Program-made: the position numbers and the translations under genes
Source of the DNA: Clostridiaceae bacterium
Lineage (GTDB): Bacteria > Bacillota > Clostridia > Saccharofermentanales > DTU023
Length of the DNA stretch: 12,770 bases
Direction: 5' to 3'
Assembly: GCA_012800135.1 (NCBI GenBank)
Contig: JAAZJV010000008.1
Location: 1 to 12,770, forward strand
Notes under the pieces: model-generated
What the model was told of the DNA's origin: nothing
The model's input: the letters and a program-made list of their open reading frames with translations, nothing else
The model's database searches: none
Shown here: in pieces, positions 1-7,021 of the stretch
How the letters are laid out: each line of letters opens with the position of its first letter
Position numbering within the stretch: the stretch's first letter is position 1

Positions 1-1
1 A

Positions 2-1105
2 ACGTACGATGCAGAACAGAAAATCAAGCGACTCATCCGGTGGTTCTCAGAAGATGAAGAACTTCTTTCGTACTATGCTGTTTGTAAAGAAGTGAATCCT
101 GAACGCGTTATCTTTTGGCGGGATCCAGTCGAGCACCTTTCGCTCAAACCTTTAATCGCTGATCCTGACCGCACGTTTGACGGTGATGTGTTTCAGCCTG
201 CGGCTGACAGAGATCTTGTCATGATTTCGGAATTGGAACGTGCGCTCGATGTGCTATACCAAAAAGATTACGTCTTAATTAATGAACGATCGCTCGTAAA
301 CGAAAAGGGGCAGTTGTGTCATGTACCGGTACCGGAAGGCAAAAAACCGCTTGTCTTGGTATTGGAAGATTTCTATTCGTCTGGACCGCGCACTGAAAGC
401 GGCATTGCTCACCGGCTTGAGCTCAACGATGAGGGGCAGCTGATCGGTGTCGTACTCGATTTGGATGGCACAGAACGACGCGATCGATCCTTCACGGCGA
501 TCGGCGTCATCGAAGCGTTTGTTGAGCGGCATCCCGATTTTTCATTCAATGGGGCAAGAGGAACGATCGCTCTTGTCGGACAGTTCGGATTATTCGGTTA
601 TCCCATGGCACAGGTTCAGGATCTTGCGTGGCAATACAACGCTAAGAACCAAGGTTCAGAGGGTATTAAACCTGTTTCTTCAGATTATGAAGAAAACCGT
701 AACGTCGTCACAGCCATTCTTGATGCGCTTCATCGAAAAAACTGGAATATTGCAAGCGGAAGCTACCATCGGATTTCCGTTCCTTTTTCTTCGGAGAAGG
801 ATCTCCTCGAGGATTTCATGATGTGGGAGCGCTGGATCAAACCGCACACTGGCGACGTGTGGGCATTTTATTATCCATTTGGAGAGCATGCCGAGCTGTA
901 TCCTAAAAGAACAGCCATTTTGAAAGAGCATGGCCTCATTCTTCAGTGCGGTTACGGACCGACGCCTTACTGGCATCAGAGTGACGGATATCTCTACGTA
1001 TCCCGTGTGTTGCTTTCAGGATACAACTTGCGTCATGCGAAGGCGTCAGGTCTTGACCGGCTCATGAGCAGTAACGTTATCCTCGATACGGGGGCACGTC
1101 GTTGA
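2..1105 (+). CDS. Polysaccharide-deacetylase-like protein, 5'-truncated by window edge
   Basis: The frame is open from base 2, so the gene starts outside the window. The GTG at 92 is internal: the codons before it continue family-like sequence with no stop. About 367 residues are visible. I recognise the pattern of Clostridia polysaccharide-deacetylase-family proteins from memory: 'LIADPDRTFDGD', then a strand reading LVLVLED (nt 350-370), 'FVERHPDFSFNGARG' (nt 518-562), a segment ASGSYH (nt 752-769), and YYPFGEH (nt 869-889) before a C-terminal 'GLILQCGYGP'. In active relatives the first strand carries two aspartates and the ASHSYTH-type motif supplies metal-binding histidines. Here these read ED and ASGSYHR, so the catalytic metal site looks degraded. 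It may be a non-catalytic carbohydrate-binding relative. Any signal peptide would be off-window. It converges on lysC. Family call moderately sure; activity uncertain. Confidence 0.6.
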   Translation, partial: TYDAEQKIKRLIRWFSEDEELLSYYAVCKEVNPERVIFWRDPVEHLSLKPLIADPDRTFDGDVFQPAADRDLVMISELERALDVLYQKDYVLINERSLVNEKGQLCHVPVPEGKKPLVLVLEDFYSSGPRTESGIAHRLELNDEGQLIGVVLDLDGTERRDRSFTAIGVIEAFVERHPDFSFNGARGTIALVGQFGLFGYPMAQVQDLAWQYNAKNQGSEGIKPVSSDYEENRNVVTAILDALHRKNWNIASGSYHRISVPFSSEKDLLEDFMMWERWIKPHTGDVWAFYYPFGEHAELYPKRTAILKEHGLILQCGYGPTPYWHQSDGYLYVSRVLLSGYNLRHAKASGLDRLMSSNVILDTGARR

Positions 1106-1140
1106 CAGGCTTGCTAACTCAATGAACGATGCTGATTACC

Positions 1141-1171
1141 ATATTGGATGAGCATACAGTTCCAATGTTTT
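1141..1171 (+). terminator. Weak candidate hairpin between the convergent genes
   Basis: Bases 1141-1148 (ATATTGGA) can pair with 1161-1168 (TCCAATGT), giving eight pairs with one G-U across a 12-base loop. A short T run follows at 1168-1171. It sits in the 64-bp gap between the deacetylase-like gene and the end of lysC, where a terminator is expected. The stem is AT-rich and the T tract short, so this is only a candidate. Confidence 0.3.
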
Positions 1172-2561
1172 ACAGCATGATTTTTGATTTGTCGTCCGGT
1201 TTTTTCTTAAAGAAAGTACGATAAAGAGCCGACACGGCGCGTGTTTTGTCGTGATCACGTACCATAAAAATTAGGCTTATTTCGAAATAGTCCAAGATAA
1301 CCGTCTCGATGCTGATGCGTTCTTCAGCGAGGGCGCAGGTTGCTTTTGCCAGAACGTCGACATCATCGCGTATGCCTTCACCGACCATTATGATGATGGC
1401 AAGACCTCGTGTCACAATGACATCGCTAATACCGAGTTCATCTTCGAGACGTTCACGAATCCTTTGTTCTTTTTCAAGCGTCAGAGCATCATCGCGAACG
1501 ATGATGCTCACGGAGTCTATTCCGGTGGGGACGTGATGGACGTTGATCGATTCATCTACGAAAAAACGAAGAATACGGTGCAGAATACCGATCTCCTGAT
1601 TAATGAGGACTCGGCGAAGACTTAAGGCTACGAATTGATCCGACGCGGCGATGCCTGTAATGGCGCGCTCGATATGTGTGCGCTCCGGAATAATCTTCGT
1701 GCCGGGAGCGGAAGGATTGTTTGTGTTACGGATGTGAACGGGAATGCGCTGTTCGATTACGGGTTCAAGCGCTTCGGGATGCAAAATGGAAAAGCCCATA
1801 TATGCCAGTTCGCGCATCTCTCGGTAACTAATTTCCAAGATGGGATCTGTTGGCTCAATAATCTCCGGATTGACCGCGAATACGCTGTCACGATCCGTCC
1901 AGTTTTCGTATAATTTTGCGCCGGTCGCTTTTGCCAAGACGGATCCGGTAATGTCAGAGCCGCCTCGTGAGAACAACACCGTATGCCCTTGCTCGTCAAC
2001 GCCAAAAAAACCGGGAACGCACAGGATTTCTTCCGTCCACTTGAGATGTTCGAGAAGAAGATACGTTTGAGGTAGGATGGACATCTTGCTATCGGATGAG
2101 GAGACGAGGAGTCCCGCCTTTCTAGGATCTACCATGCGAGCCGGCGTGCCCATACTCTGAAGGTATGCAGTAGCGATTGTGGCTGATGCCATCTCTCCTG
2201 TTGCGATGAGGTCTGCGCGTGTCCAAGGTTTATTGATATCAACGTTTTGAGCGAATGTAATGATGTCGTCCTTCAATTGATCGGGCAATGTATCGGGAAG
2301 TGAAAGTCCTGTGCAGATCGAACGAATCTGCTCGTCAATCGCGTTTACGATGTCGGTGTCAACACGGCTCTCTTGTTCTTTAGTGTCGGCAAGGGCGATC
2401 AGTCGATCCGTCAGCTTTATGTCGCCCGGAACGGATAATCGTTTGCCCGGCGCGGAGACGACCATGATTTTTCTTTCGGGATTGGCACGCATAATAGAGC
2501 AGACTTTTTGAAATTGCGAGGCATTTGCAAGTGACGATCCTCCGAATTTGCTAACAATCAC
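1170..2561 (-). CDS. lysC: Aspartate kinase (YclM/LysC-III type) with tandem ACT domains
   Basis: Phosphorylates L-aspartate, the first step toward lysine, threonine and methionine (and diaminopimelate for the wall). The 463-residue product has the amino-acid-kinase motif KFGGSS at residues 5-10, GEMASA at 122-127, SRGGSD at 198-203 and an aspartokinase signature around 219-231 (ENWTDRDSVFAVN). Two ACT domains follow, near 313-378 and 386-452. The first has the PTGIDSVSIIV pattern typical of this subclass. I chose GTG at 2561 because the protein then begins MIVSKFGGSS, AAAGGA lies about 8 bases upstream, and the codon overlaps the yqeG stop as GTGA. Extending the frame to 2624 would add 21 unlike-family residues inside yqeG. 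In ACT2 the usual QG(A/S)SE stretch reads LDYFE, so feedback control may differ. Translational coupling to yqeG is likely. Confidence 0.93.
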   Translation of the reverse strand: MIVSKFGGSSLANASQFQKVCSIMRANPERKIMVVSAPGKRLSVPGDIKLTDRLIALADTKEQESRVDTDIVNAIDEQIRSICTGLSLPDTLPDQLKDDIITFAQNVDINKPWTRADLIATGEMASATIATAYLQSMGTPARMVDPRKAGLLVSSSDSKMSILPQTYLLLEHLKWTEEILCVPGFFGVDEQGHTVLFSRGGSDITGSVLAKATGAKLYENWTDRDSVFAVNPEIIEPTDPILEISYREMRELAYMGFSILHPEALEPVIEQRIPVHIRNTNNPSAPGTKIIPERTHIERAITGIAASDQFVALSLRRVLINQEIGILHRILRFFVDESINVHHVPTGIDSVSIIVRDDALTLEKEQRIRERLEDELGISDVIVTRGLAIIIMVGEGIRDDVDVLAKATCALAEERISIETVILDYFEISLIFMVRDHDKTRAVSALYRTFFKKKPDDKSKIML

Positions 2562-3199
2562 AGGGTTTGTCCTTTCTCTTTCAGAATTTTCCAATGGCGG
2601 TATCCGCCAAGCAGGATCAAGCATTTTTCGATGTGGCGTTTCAGACGAATCGGAATAATCTCATGCTTTGCGCGCTGTTTTGTCAGGATAATATTCATCC
2701 CAAGACGACGAGCGCATAGGACGTCTGTTAGGAGCTGATCGCCGACCATCAAGATCTCATGCGGTTGCCAATTGTTTTCCATGATGTAAGCTCGGATAAT
2801 ATCTGTCGAAGGTTTTTTCGCTTTAGGTATACATTCGGCAGGAACCGATGCGGCAAACGCGAGCGCACGCTCATGCTCGGCATTAGAGACGATAACGGGC
2901 GTAAATCCGGCTTCACGAATGTGAGCGACAAGTTGCTTCGTGTAGGTGTCGGCTTGGTAGGAGCCGTCGATGGCAAGCGTGTTGTCAAGGTCAAGAAACA
3001 CTGCGCGTATTCCTTTGTCGCGAAATTTTCCATAAGGGATGACATCCGGCGAGGCAACGATCGCATCGGGAAAAAAGAAAGCGCGAACCCGTGCTCTACC
3101 TTTCAGGGTAGCGTTGTTATTTGAAAAATGGCTTGTTTTTGAAGACGCAGTCATTCTGCTATCGTCACTCATCGTTATCGTTCTTTCTGCGATTTTCAC
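2558..3199 (-). CDS. YqeG-family HAD-superfamily (subclass IIIA) phosphatase
   Basis: A 213-residue HAD-fold phosphatase of the YqeG family; the physiological substrate is not established. HAD motifs are in order: DLDNTL (residues 70-75, catalytic Asp pair), VSN (104-106), KKPS (128-131, phosphate-contacting Lys) and GDQLLTD (153-159, metal-binding Asp). The core preceded by 'FFFPDAIVASPDVIPYGKFRDKGI' matches the family, which is usually about 170 residues, so roughly 35 N-terminal residues are extra and low in complexity (Ser, Thr, Asn). The start is uncertain. GTG at 3199 has GGAAAAG just upstream; ATG at 3172 has only a weak AGAAAGAA. In many Firmicutes yqeG neighbours aroE or yqeH; here it is coupled to lysC by a 4-base overlap, and the two probably share a transcript. 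Confidence 0.85.
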   Translation of the reverse strand: MKIAERTITMSDDSRMTASSKTSHFSNNNATLKGRARVRAFFFPDAIVASPDVIPYGKFRDKGIRAVFLDLDNTLAIDGSYQADTYTKQLVAHIREAGFTPVIVSNAEHERALAFAASVPAECIPKAKKPSTDIIRAYIMENNWQPHEILMVGDQLLTDVLCARRLGMNIILTKQRAKHEIIPIRLKRHIEKCLILLGGYRHWKILKEKGQTL

Positions 3200-3358
3200 T
3201 CTTTTCCGTCTACTTTACCAGAAAAAGAACATGCTCGTTTAAAACGTGTTTAGGTTCGCCAAAAAAGTTCTGTTTTTCTGACTTGCCCATTGCATTGTTA
3301 TGCCGTGATGCGATATAGATGTAAAAGTCCCATCTGATAAGCGGTGCCAAAATTTTGC

Positions 3359-3410
3359 ATGACAACGTATCATGTGCCGGCTTTACTTGCGGCATTCGGC
3401 GCATTGTCAT
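3359..3410. repeat. Compound inverted repeat upstream of the efp promoter
   Basis: Outer arms ATGACAA (3359-3365) and TTGTCAT (3404-3410) are perfect seven-base complements. Inside them GTGCCG (3374-3379) can pair with CGGCAT (3390-3395), with one G-U, across a ten-base loop. The structure ends about 24 bases before the -10 box, so it lies upstream of the presumed transcript. It could be an operator or merely chance. Confidence 0.45.
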
Positions 3411-3433
3411 AATATACGAAGTACAAGTTTACT

Positions 3434-3439
3434 TATAAT
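3434..3439 (+). promoter_or_regulatory. Probable -10 box of the efp operon
   Basis: An exact TATAAT lies 30 bases before the efp start codon inside an AT-rich stretch. No good -35 hexamer sits 16-18 bases upstream; TTGTCA at 3404-3409 is 24 bases away, which is too far for a standard sigma-A spacer. A second AT-rich -10-like element, CATAAT at 3409-3414, is an alternative. Confidence 0.45.
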
Positions 3440-3458
3440 ATAGTTTCATACTGAACAC

Positions 3459-3463
3459 GGAGG
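3459..3463 (+). promoter_or_regulatory. Shine-Dalgarno of efp
   Basis: GGAGG ends five bases before the ATG at 3469. It selects this ATG over the out-of-frame ATG at 3465. Confidence 0.8.
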
Positions 3464-3468
3464 TATGT

Positions 3469-4026
3469 ATGATCAGTGCGGGCGATTTTCGAAATGGAAC
3501 AACTTTTGTGATGGACGGACAACCTTGTCAAGTTGTCGAGTTTCAACACGTGAAACCGGGGAAAGGCTCAGCGTTTGTCCGCGTTAAATACAAAAATTTG
3601 GAGACGGGCAGTGTCGTTCAGACAACTTTTAACCCTTCCGACAAATATGAACCGGTGTCTCTCTCTCGTCGCGATATGGCGTATATCTTTAAAGACGAGA
3701 ATCTGTATTATTTCATGGATCAGGAAACGTATGAGCAGATTCCCATCGGCTCCGACATGCTGGAGGAAGGCCTTCCATTCCTCAAAGAGGGGATGGTGGT
3801 GCGTGTGATGTTCTGGGAAGGGAAAATCCTTCAGGTCGAGTTGCCGAACATCGTTGAGCTAAAGATTACTGAATGTGAGCCGGCCGTCCGCGGTGACACG
3901 GCACAGAGCGCTACAAAAAATGCTGTTCTGGAAACAGGTACTGAGATTCGTGTGCCGCTCTTCATCAACCAAGGTGAAATCGTGCGCATTGACACACGGA
4001 CAGGAGCCTATCTGGAGCGCGCCTGA
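3469..4026 (+). CDS. efp: Translation elongation factor P
   Basis: EF-P binds ribosomes stalled at consecutive prolines and stimulates peptide bond formation. The 185-residue product has the family's usual length and three-domain layout: an N-terminal KOW-like domain (about 1-64), a middle OB domain (about 65-127) and a C-terminal OB domain ending in the signature region 'VPLFINQGEIVRIDTRTGAYLERA'. The loop HVKPGKGSAF places Lys32 at the tip that reaches the peptidyl-transferase centre and is post-translationally modified in many bacteria. No modification enzyme is in the window. It is the first gene of the long plus-strand cluster, with a strong Shine-Dalgarno and a TATAAT upstream. The Asp23-like gene follows after only two bases. 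Confidence 0.97.
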   Translation: MISAGDFRNGTTFVMDGQPCQVVEFQHVKPGKGSAFVRVKYKNLETGSVVQTTFNPSDKYEPVSLSRRDMAYIFKDENLYYFMDQETYEQIPIGSDMLEEGLPFLKEGMVVRVMFWEGKILQVELPNIVELKITECEPAVRGDTAQSATKNAVLETGTEIRVPLFINQGEIVRIDTRTGAYLERA

Positions 4027-4028
4027 GC

Positions 4029-4460
4029 ATGGATCATCACGGCCGCACGTATTCGATCAAAGGTGAGCGCGCGATGTCGCAGGGTTTTATCGCGCAATAC
4101 GCCGCCAAAGCCGCGGTTCACACGGAGGGGGTCTGTTCTTTGAATACGGGTATTGTGACGAGCATTAAAGAAGCGATCGGTCTCGAGCACGAAGGCCACG
4201 GCGTGCGTGTTGTTTTTAGGGGCGATGATTCGGACGATGTCATCATTACTGTATACATAGACGTACGTTTCGGCTATGTTATGCCGGAAGTGGCGTGGTC
4301 TGTACAAGAACGCGTTAAAAAGGACGTTGAACGCTATACCGGACTTAACGTCGACGCGGTCAATGTACACGTCATGCGCGTGCTGGAGGATAAGACAAAA
4401 GGTGAAAGCCGCGGTGCCGAAAAGGCCGTCGGCGATGTAATCGAGGAGGTGCGGCAGTGA
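4029..4460 (+). CDS. Asp23/Gls24-family envelope stress response protein
   Basis: A 143-residue protein of the Asp23/Gls24 (DUF322) family, cytoplasmic proteins tethered at the membrane through AmaP and linked to cell-envelope and alkaline stress. Family pattern: an N-terminal strand-helix 'YSIKGERAMSQGFIAQYAAKAA', then HTEGVCS, a middle strand VIITVYIDVRFGY (71-83), then SVQERVKKDVERYTGL (91-106) and VDAVNVHVMRV (108-118). The charged tail after residue 120 is not conserved. ATG 4029 is preferred because residues 8-15 belong to the domain; GGAG at 4014-4017 is 11 bases upstream. ATG 4074, behind AAAGGTGAG, is an alternative that would trim the domain. It overlaps the next gene by four bases (GTGA), suggesting translational coupling with its predicted membrane anchor. 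Confidence 0.88.
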   Translation: MDHHGRTYSIKGERAMSQGFIAQYAAKAAVHTEGVCSLNTGIVTSIKEAIGLEHEGHGVRVVFRGDDSDDVIITVYIDVRFGYVMPEVAWSVQERVKKDVERYTGLNVDAVNVHVMRVLEDKTKGESRGAEKAVGDVIEEVRQ

Positions 4461-5008
4461 ACCGCTGGACACGATTTATACTCATTATTTTTTCCTTTAT
4501 CCTTGCGGTGGTTTTTCTTCTGTCGCTTTCGATGATCGCGAGCAATCGAATCTTAGAAGGCATCGTGACGCTAATTGTGGACATTGTGCAAAGACAGCCT
4601 GCACGCACGATTGCGCTGGTGTTAGGAATCGTTGGACTTTTGATCACTGTGATTACGCTGGTCTTGACGATTCTTTCAGGACGTTTGCGTCGTACACGCG
4701 TTCGTGAGAACGAGATCGGTCAAATTGAAATCGGCGTCGAGGCGATAGAAAGCATTGCTCTTAACGCGGCAAAAGCGTCGCAATCCGGTGTGAAATCTTC
4801 CAGAGCTCGTGTTTCGCCGTATAAGGATGGGAAAATCTCGATTCTTCTTGTTATTCAGGTGTATCCCAATATCGAGATTCCTGTCATGATGGCGCGTGTG
4901 CAGGATCGCGTTAAAAAAGACATCGAAAAATATACCGGCATCGAGGTCGGTCAAGTGCGTGTCCGTGTGCATCGCGTCGAGGCGATTTCACCGCGTGTGG
5001 AGCGATAA
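4457..5008 (+). CDS. amaP: AmaP-type alkaline shock response membrane anchor protein
   Basis: A 183-residue membrane protein whose known relatives anchor Asp23 at the membrane. It starts with GTG inside the previous stop and has GAGGAGGT six bases upstream, a strong site. Two hydrophobic segments are visible, residues 7-28 and about 51-74, joined by a short loop, followed by basic residues RLRRTR (76-81) that suggest a cytoplasmic C-terminus. The soluble half carries an Asp23-like fold: residues 147-173, including RVQDRVKKDIEKYTGIEV, closely match residues 92-118 of the upstream protein. That shared block suggests the soluble domain and its partner are paralogous. It lies between its two expected partners, Asp23 and DUF2273, in the efp-nusB interval. 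Confidence 0.85.
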   Translation: MNRWTRFILIIFSFILAVVFLLSLSMIASNRILEGIVTLIVDIVQRQPARTIALVLGIVGLLITVITLVLTILSGRLRRTRVRENEIGQIEIGVEAIESIALNAAKASQSGVKSSRARVSPYKDGKISILLVIQVYPNIEIPVMMARVQDRVKKDIEKYTGIEVGQVRVRVHRVEAISPRVER

Positions 5009-5013
5009 TTTTC

Positions 5014-5256
5014 ATGGCATTTTTCGACAACAAGCCTCCGCGACAGGATGACCGTCCTAATCTCACACCGGGTGTAATTGGAGCCATCATCGGTTTTTGC
5101 TTCGCGTTGCTTTGGGTCATTTTCGGTATTTGGAAACTACTTTTTATATTGATTCTCGCTGCGCTTGGTTATTACATCGGTTATCGATTCTTTAGTGATC
5201 GGGAGTCTATACGCAAGTTGATCGATAAACTCTTTCCCCCCGGCAAATTCCGCTGA
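5014..5256 (+). CDS. DUF2273-family small membrane protein
   Basis: An 80-residue protein with a short charged N-terminus, the motif NLTPGVIGAIIGF (16-28) and two hydrophobic segments near 19-38 and 41-59, followed by a basic amphipathic tail (SIRKLIDKLF). Length, the G-rich first segment and position after amaP match DUF2273, a small integral membrane protein that accompanies Asp23 and AmaP. Its molecular role is not established; a part in the same membrane complex is inference. GGAG at 4999-5002 lies 11 bases from the ATG. It ends 14 bases before nusB. Confidence 0.82.
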   Translation: MAFFDNKPPRQDDRPNLTPGVIGAIIGFCFALLWVIFGIWKLLFILILAALGYYIGYRFFSDRESIRKLIDKLFPPGKFR

Positions 5257-5270
5257 AAGGTGATCTGTTC

Positions 5271-5744
5271 ATGAGCCGTCATCATGCGCGCAAACAAGCG
5301 TTGTCGCTTCTATATCAGCTGGCCATTCGTCCGGAGAGGGAGGAAGAGCAGCGTCAGCGATTCATCGAAGAGTATCCTATCGAACCTGAAGATGATGCGC
5401 TTTATTTTAATCGTCTGATCGATGGTGTTCTTGAACACCAAGAAGATATTCGATCGATTATCTCTAAATATCTTCGCGGTTGGACGCTCGATCGCCAAGA
5501 GATAATTGACGTAGCAATTTTGAGTATCGGCGTTTTTGAGCTTTTATTTGATGACGAAGTGCCGACGGAAATTGCTATCTCCGAGGCCGTCATCCTCGCG
5601 GACACTTACGGTACCGACCAGTCGCGCCCATTTGTCAACGCCGTGTTGGGCAATGTCGATCGTTTTGAGAAAAAGCGTGTCCCTCAAAATGGTGAGATCA
5701 AATCTGACAAGATGCATCAACAAAGTGAGGAAGCGCATGAGTGA
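5271..5744 (+). CDS. nusB: Transcription antitermination factor NusB
   Basis: NusB pairs with NusE (ribosomal protein S10) to bind boxA RNA in rRNA leaders and prevent premature termination. The 157-residue all-helical protein opens with the family signature SRHHARKQALSLLYQL (2-17), has a mid-protein helix ending YLRGWTLDRQEIIDVAIL, then EVPTEIAISEAVILADTYG and the C-terminal hallmark RPFVNAVLGNVDRF. About 20 residues after this are polar and unconserved. AAAGGTGAT lies eight bases before the ATG. The last eight bases overlap xseA. In many Clostridia folD lies directly after nusB; here it does not. Confidence 0.96.
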   Translation: MSRHHARKQALSLLYQLAIRPEREEEQRQRFIEEYPIEPEDDALYFNRLIDGVLEHQEDIRSIISKYLRGWTLDRQEIIDVAILSIGVFELLFDDEVPTEIAISEAVILADTYGTDQSRPFVNAVLGNVDRFEKKRVPQNGEIKSDKMHQQSEEAHE

Positions 5745-7014
5745 GCCGCTTTCTGTTCTTGAGTTTAATACACGTATTAATCAGCTGTTTCGGTCTGACC
5801 CCAATCTTTCTCGTGTGGCGGTGCGCGGTGAGATATCAGGCTACAAGCGTTATCCTTCCGGCCATGCCTATTTCACGTTGAAAGATCAAGAGGCCGCCGT
5901 GTCCTGCGTATTGTTTCGAAGCCGAGCTCCTTTCGCGCCAGTGCGTATGACGGAAGGTATGAAGGTCGTCATTCAGGGAACACCCAACCTCTACGATAAA
6001 ACAGGTCGCTTTCAGCTCGTTGCAGAGTCTATCCGTGAAGAGAGTGGCGTCGGCGATCTGTATCGTCAATTTATAGAGCTTAAAGATAAACTGGAGAAGG
6101 AAGGTCTATTTGCTCCTTCAAGAAAGAAGCCGATCCCTTTTATTCCAAAACGTGTGGTCGCGGTGACATCGTCTCAAGGTGCCGTCATTCGCGATATTAT
6201 TCACGTTATCCAGCGTCGTTTTCCCGGCATGCGTCTGATTTTAGTCGAAACACCTGTTCAAGGAGCAGGCGCGGAACACTTGATTGCTTCTGCCATTGAA
6301 ACGGCCAACCGTCTTCACTTAGGTGACGTGATCATTGTCGGGCGCGGAGGCGGATCTTTGGAAGACTTGCAGCCATTTAATGAAGAGATTACGGCACGTG
6401 CGATTGCCGCTTCATCTATTCCGGTCATTTCAGCCGTCGGCCATGAGACCGATTATACGATCGCGGATTTTGTCGCTGATATGCGCGCGCCTACGCCATC
6501 TGTCGCTGCCGAACTGGCGGTGCCGGTCAAATCGGAATTGCTTCAACGTGTGGACGAGCGAGCTGCGGCGCTTGAACAGGCGATGTTAAATCGGCTTCTT
6601 GCTGAAGAGCGACACGTTATGTCGCTTGCCAATCGACCGATATTGCAAAATCCTTGTGCTGTTGTCGATCGTCATGCGTTACGGCTGGACTATCTTTCGC
6701 GCGAACTTGGCCACGCATTTGAAAAGCGTTTTACGCGAGAACATCATGTGACGGAACGGTTATCCCGTCAACTTAAAGAAAGTATGCGACAATACATCAA
6801 TAAGGTTTCCTATCAACATACGGCACTTCGCCGGGCTATAGAAGCGCTTTCGCCTTACGCAATTCTTTCCCGTGGATATGCTGTTCTAAGAAAGAAGGAC
6901 GGGGACTGGGTGACACGTGCGGCAGGTTTACATACAAAAGATGCTGTTGAGGCGCTTTTCAGTGACGGATCAGTGGAGCTTGAGGTGACGCGAGCTCTCA
7001 ATGAAGGAAGGTAG
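5737..7014 (+). CDS. xseA: Exodeoxyribonuclease VII large subunit
   Basis: Catalytic subunit of exonuclease VII, which with several XseB copies degrades single-stranded DNA to oligonucleotides from both ends. The 425-residue protein has an N-terminal OB-fold domain (about 5-100, with VRGEISGYKRYPSGHAYFTLKD), then the catalytic domain with VAVTSSQGAVIRDI (141-154), GRGGGSLEDLQPFNEE (202-217), SAVGHETDYTIADFVADMRAPTPS (232-255), a long coiled-coil region (about 265-395) that binds XseB, and a C-terminal LSRGYAVLRK strand. I chose ATG 5737: GTGAGGAA lies six bases upstream and the OB domain starts at once, whereas the open frame back to 5536 is antisense-quality sequence inside nusB. The final codons LNEGR-stop lie within an imperfect repeat that recurs 60 bases downstream. 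Confidence 0.95.
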   Translation: MSEPLSVLEFNTRINQLFRSDPNLSRVAVRGEISGYKRYPSGHAYFTLKDQEAAVSCVLFRSRAPFAPVRMTEGMKVVIQGTPNLYDKTGRFQLVAESIREESGVGDLYRQFIELKDKLEKEGLFAPSRKKPIPFIPKRVVAVTSSQGAVIRDIIHVIQRRFPGMRLILVETPVQGAGAEHLIASAIETANRLHLGDVIIVGRGGGSLEDLQPFNEEITARAIAASSIPVISAVGHETDYTIADFVADMRAPTPSVAAELAVPVKSELLQRVDERAAALEQAMLNRLLAEERHVMSLANRPILQNPCAVVDRHALRLDYLSRELGHAFEKRFTREHHVTERLSRQLKESMRQYINKVSYQHTALRRAIEALSPYAILSRGYAVLRKKDGDWVTRAAGLHTKDAVEALFSDGSVELEVTRALNEGR

Positions 7015-7021
7015 TCGCTTA
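6991..7021 (+). repeat. Imperfect direct repeat, copy 1 (end of xseA)
   Basis: This 31-base stretch, covering the last codons of xseA and its TAG, recurs at 7051-7081 with about 25 of 31 identities. The core TGAAGGAAGG-AG-CGCTTA (7002-7021) matches 18 of 20. Here the core reads GGTAGTCG, which creates the xseA stop. Confidence 0.75.

Larger units (their letters stand above)
3200..3468. other. Divergent intergenic region between yqeG and efp
   Basis: These 269 bases separate the minus-strand yqeG-lysC pair from the plus-strand efp operon, so both promoters should lie here. I see an AT-rich half near yqeG, a compound inverted repeat at 3359-3410, a TATAAT box at 3434-3439 and the efp Shine-Dalgarno. 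A 66-codon minus-strand frame spans much of the region (3410-3210), but its translation resembles no family and its composition is noncoding-like, so I do not call it. No convincing promoter could be fixed for yqeG. Confidence 0.6.

Noticed and set aside
2562..2624. Upstream ATG extension of lysC
   Set aside because: It adds 21 residues before the conserved KFGGSS region and lies wholly in yqeG; GTG 2561 has correct spacing and the coupled overlap.
3236..3246. Near-palindrome CGTTTAAAACG upstream of yqeG as an operator
   Set aside because: Short, AT-rich and imperfect at its centre; not distinguishable from chance.
3210..3410. 66-codon minus-strand frame in the efp upstream region
   Set aside because: No recognisable family, no good ribosome site, and it covers the inverted repeat; most likely chance.
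5536..5736. Upstream extension of xseA by 67 codons inside nusB
   Set aside because: The extra residues do not resemble the XseA family, and ATG 5737 has a good ribosome site and a proper OB-domain start.
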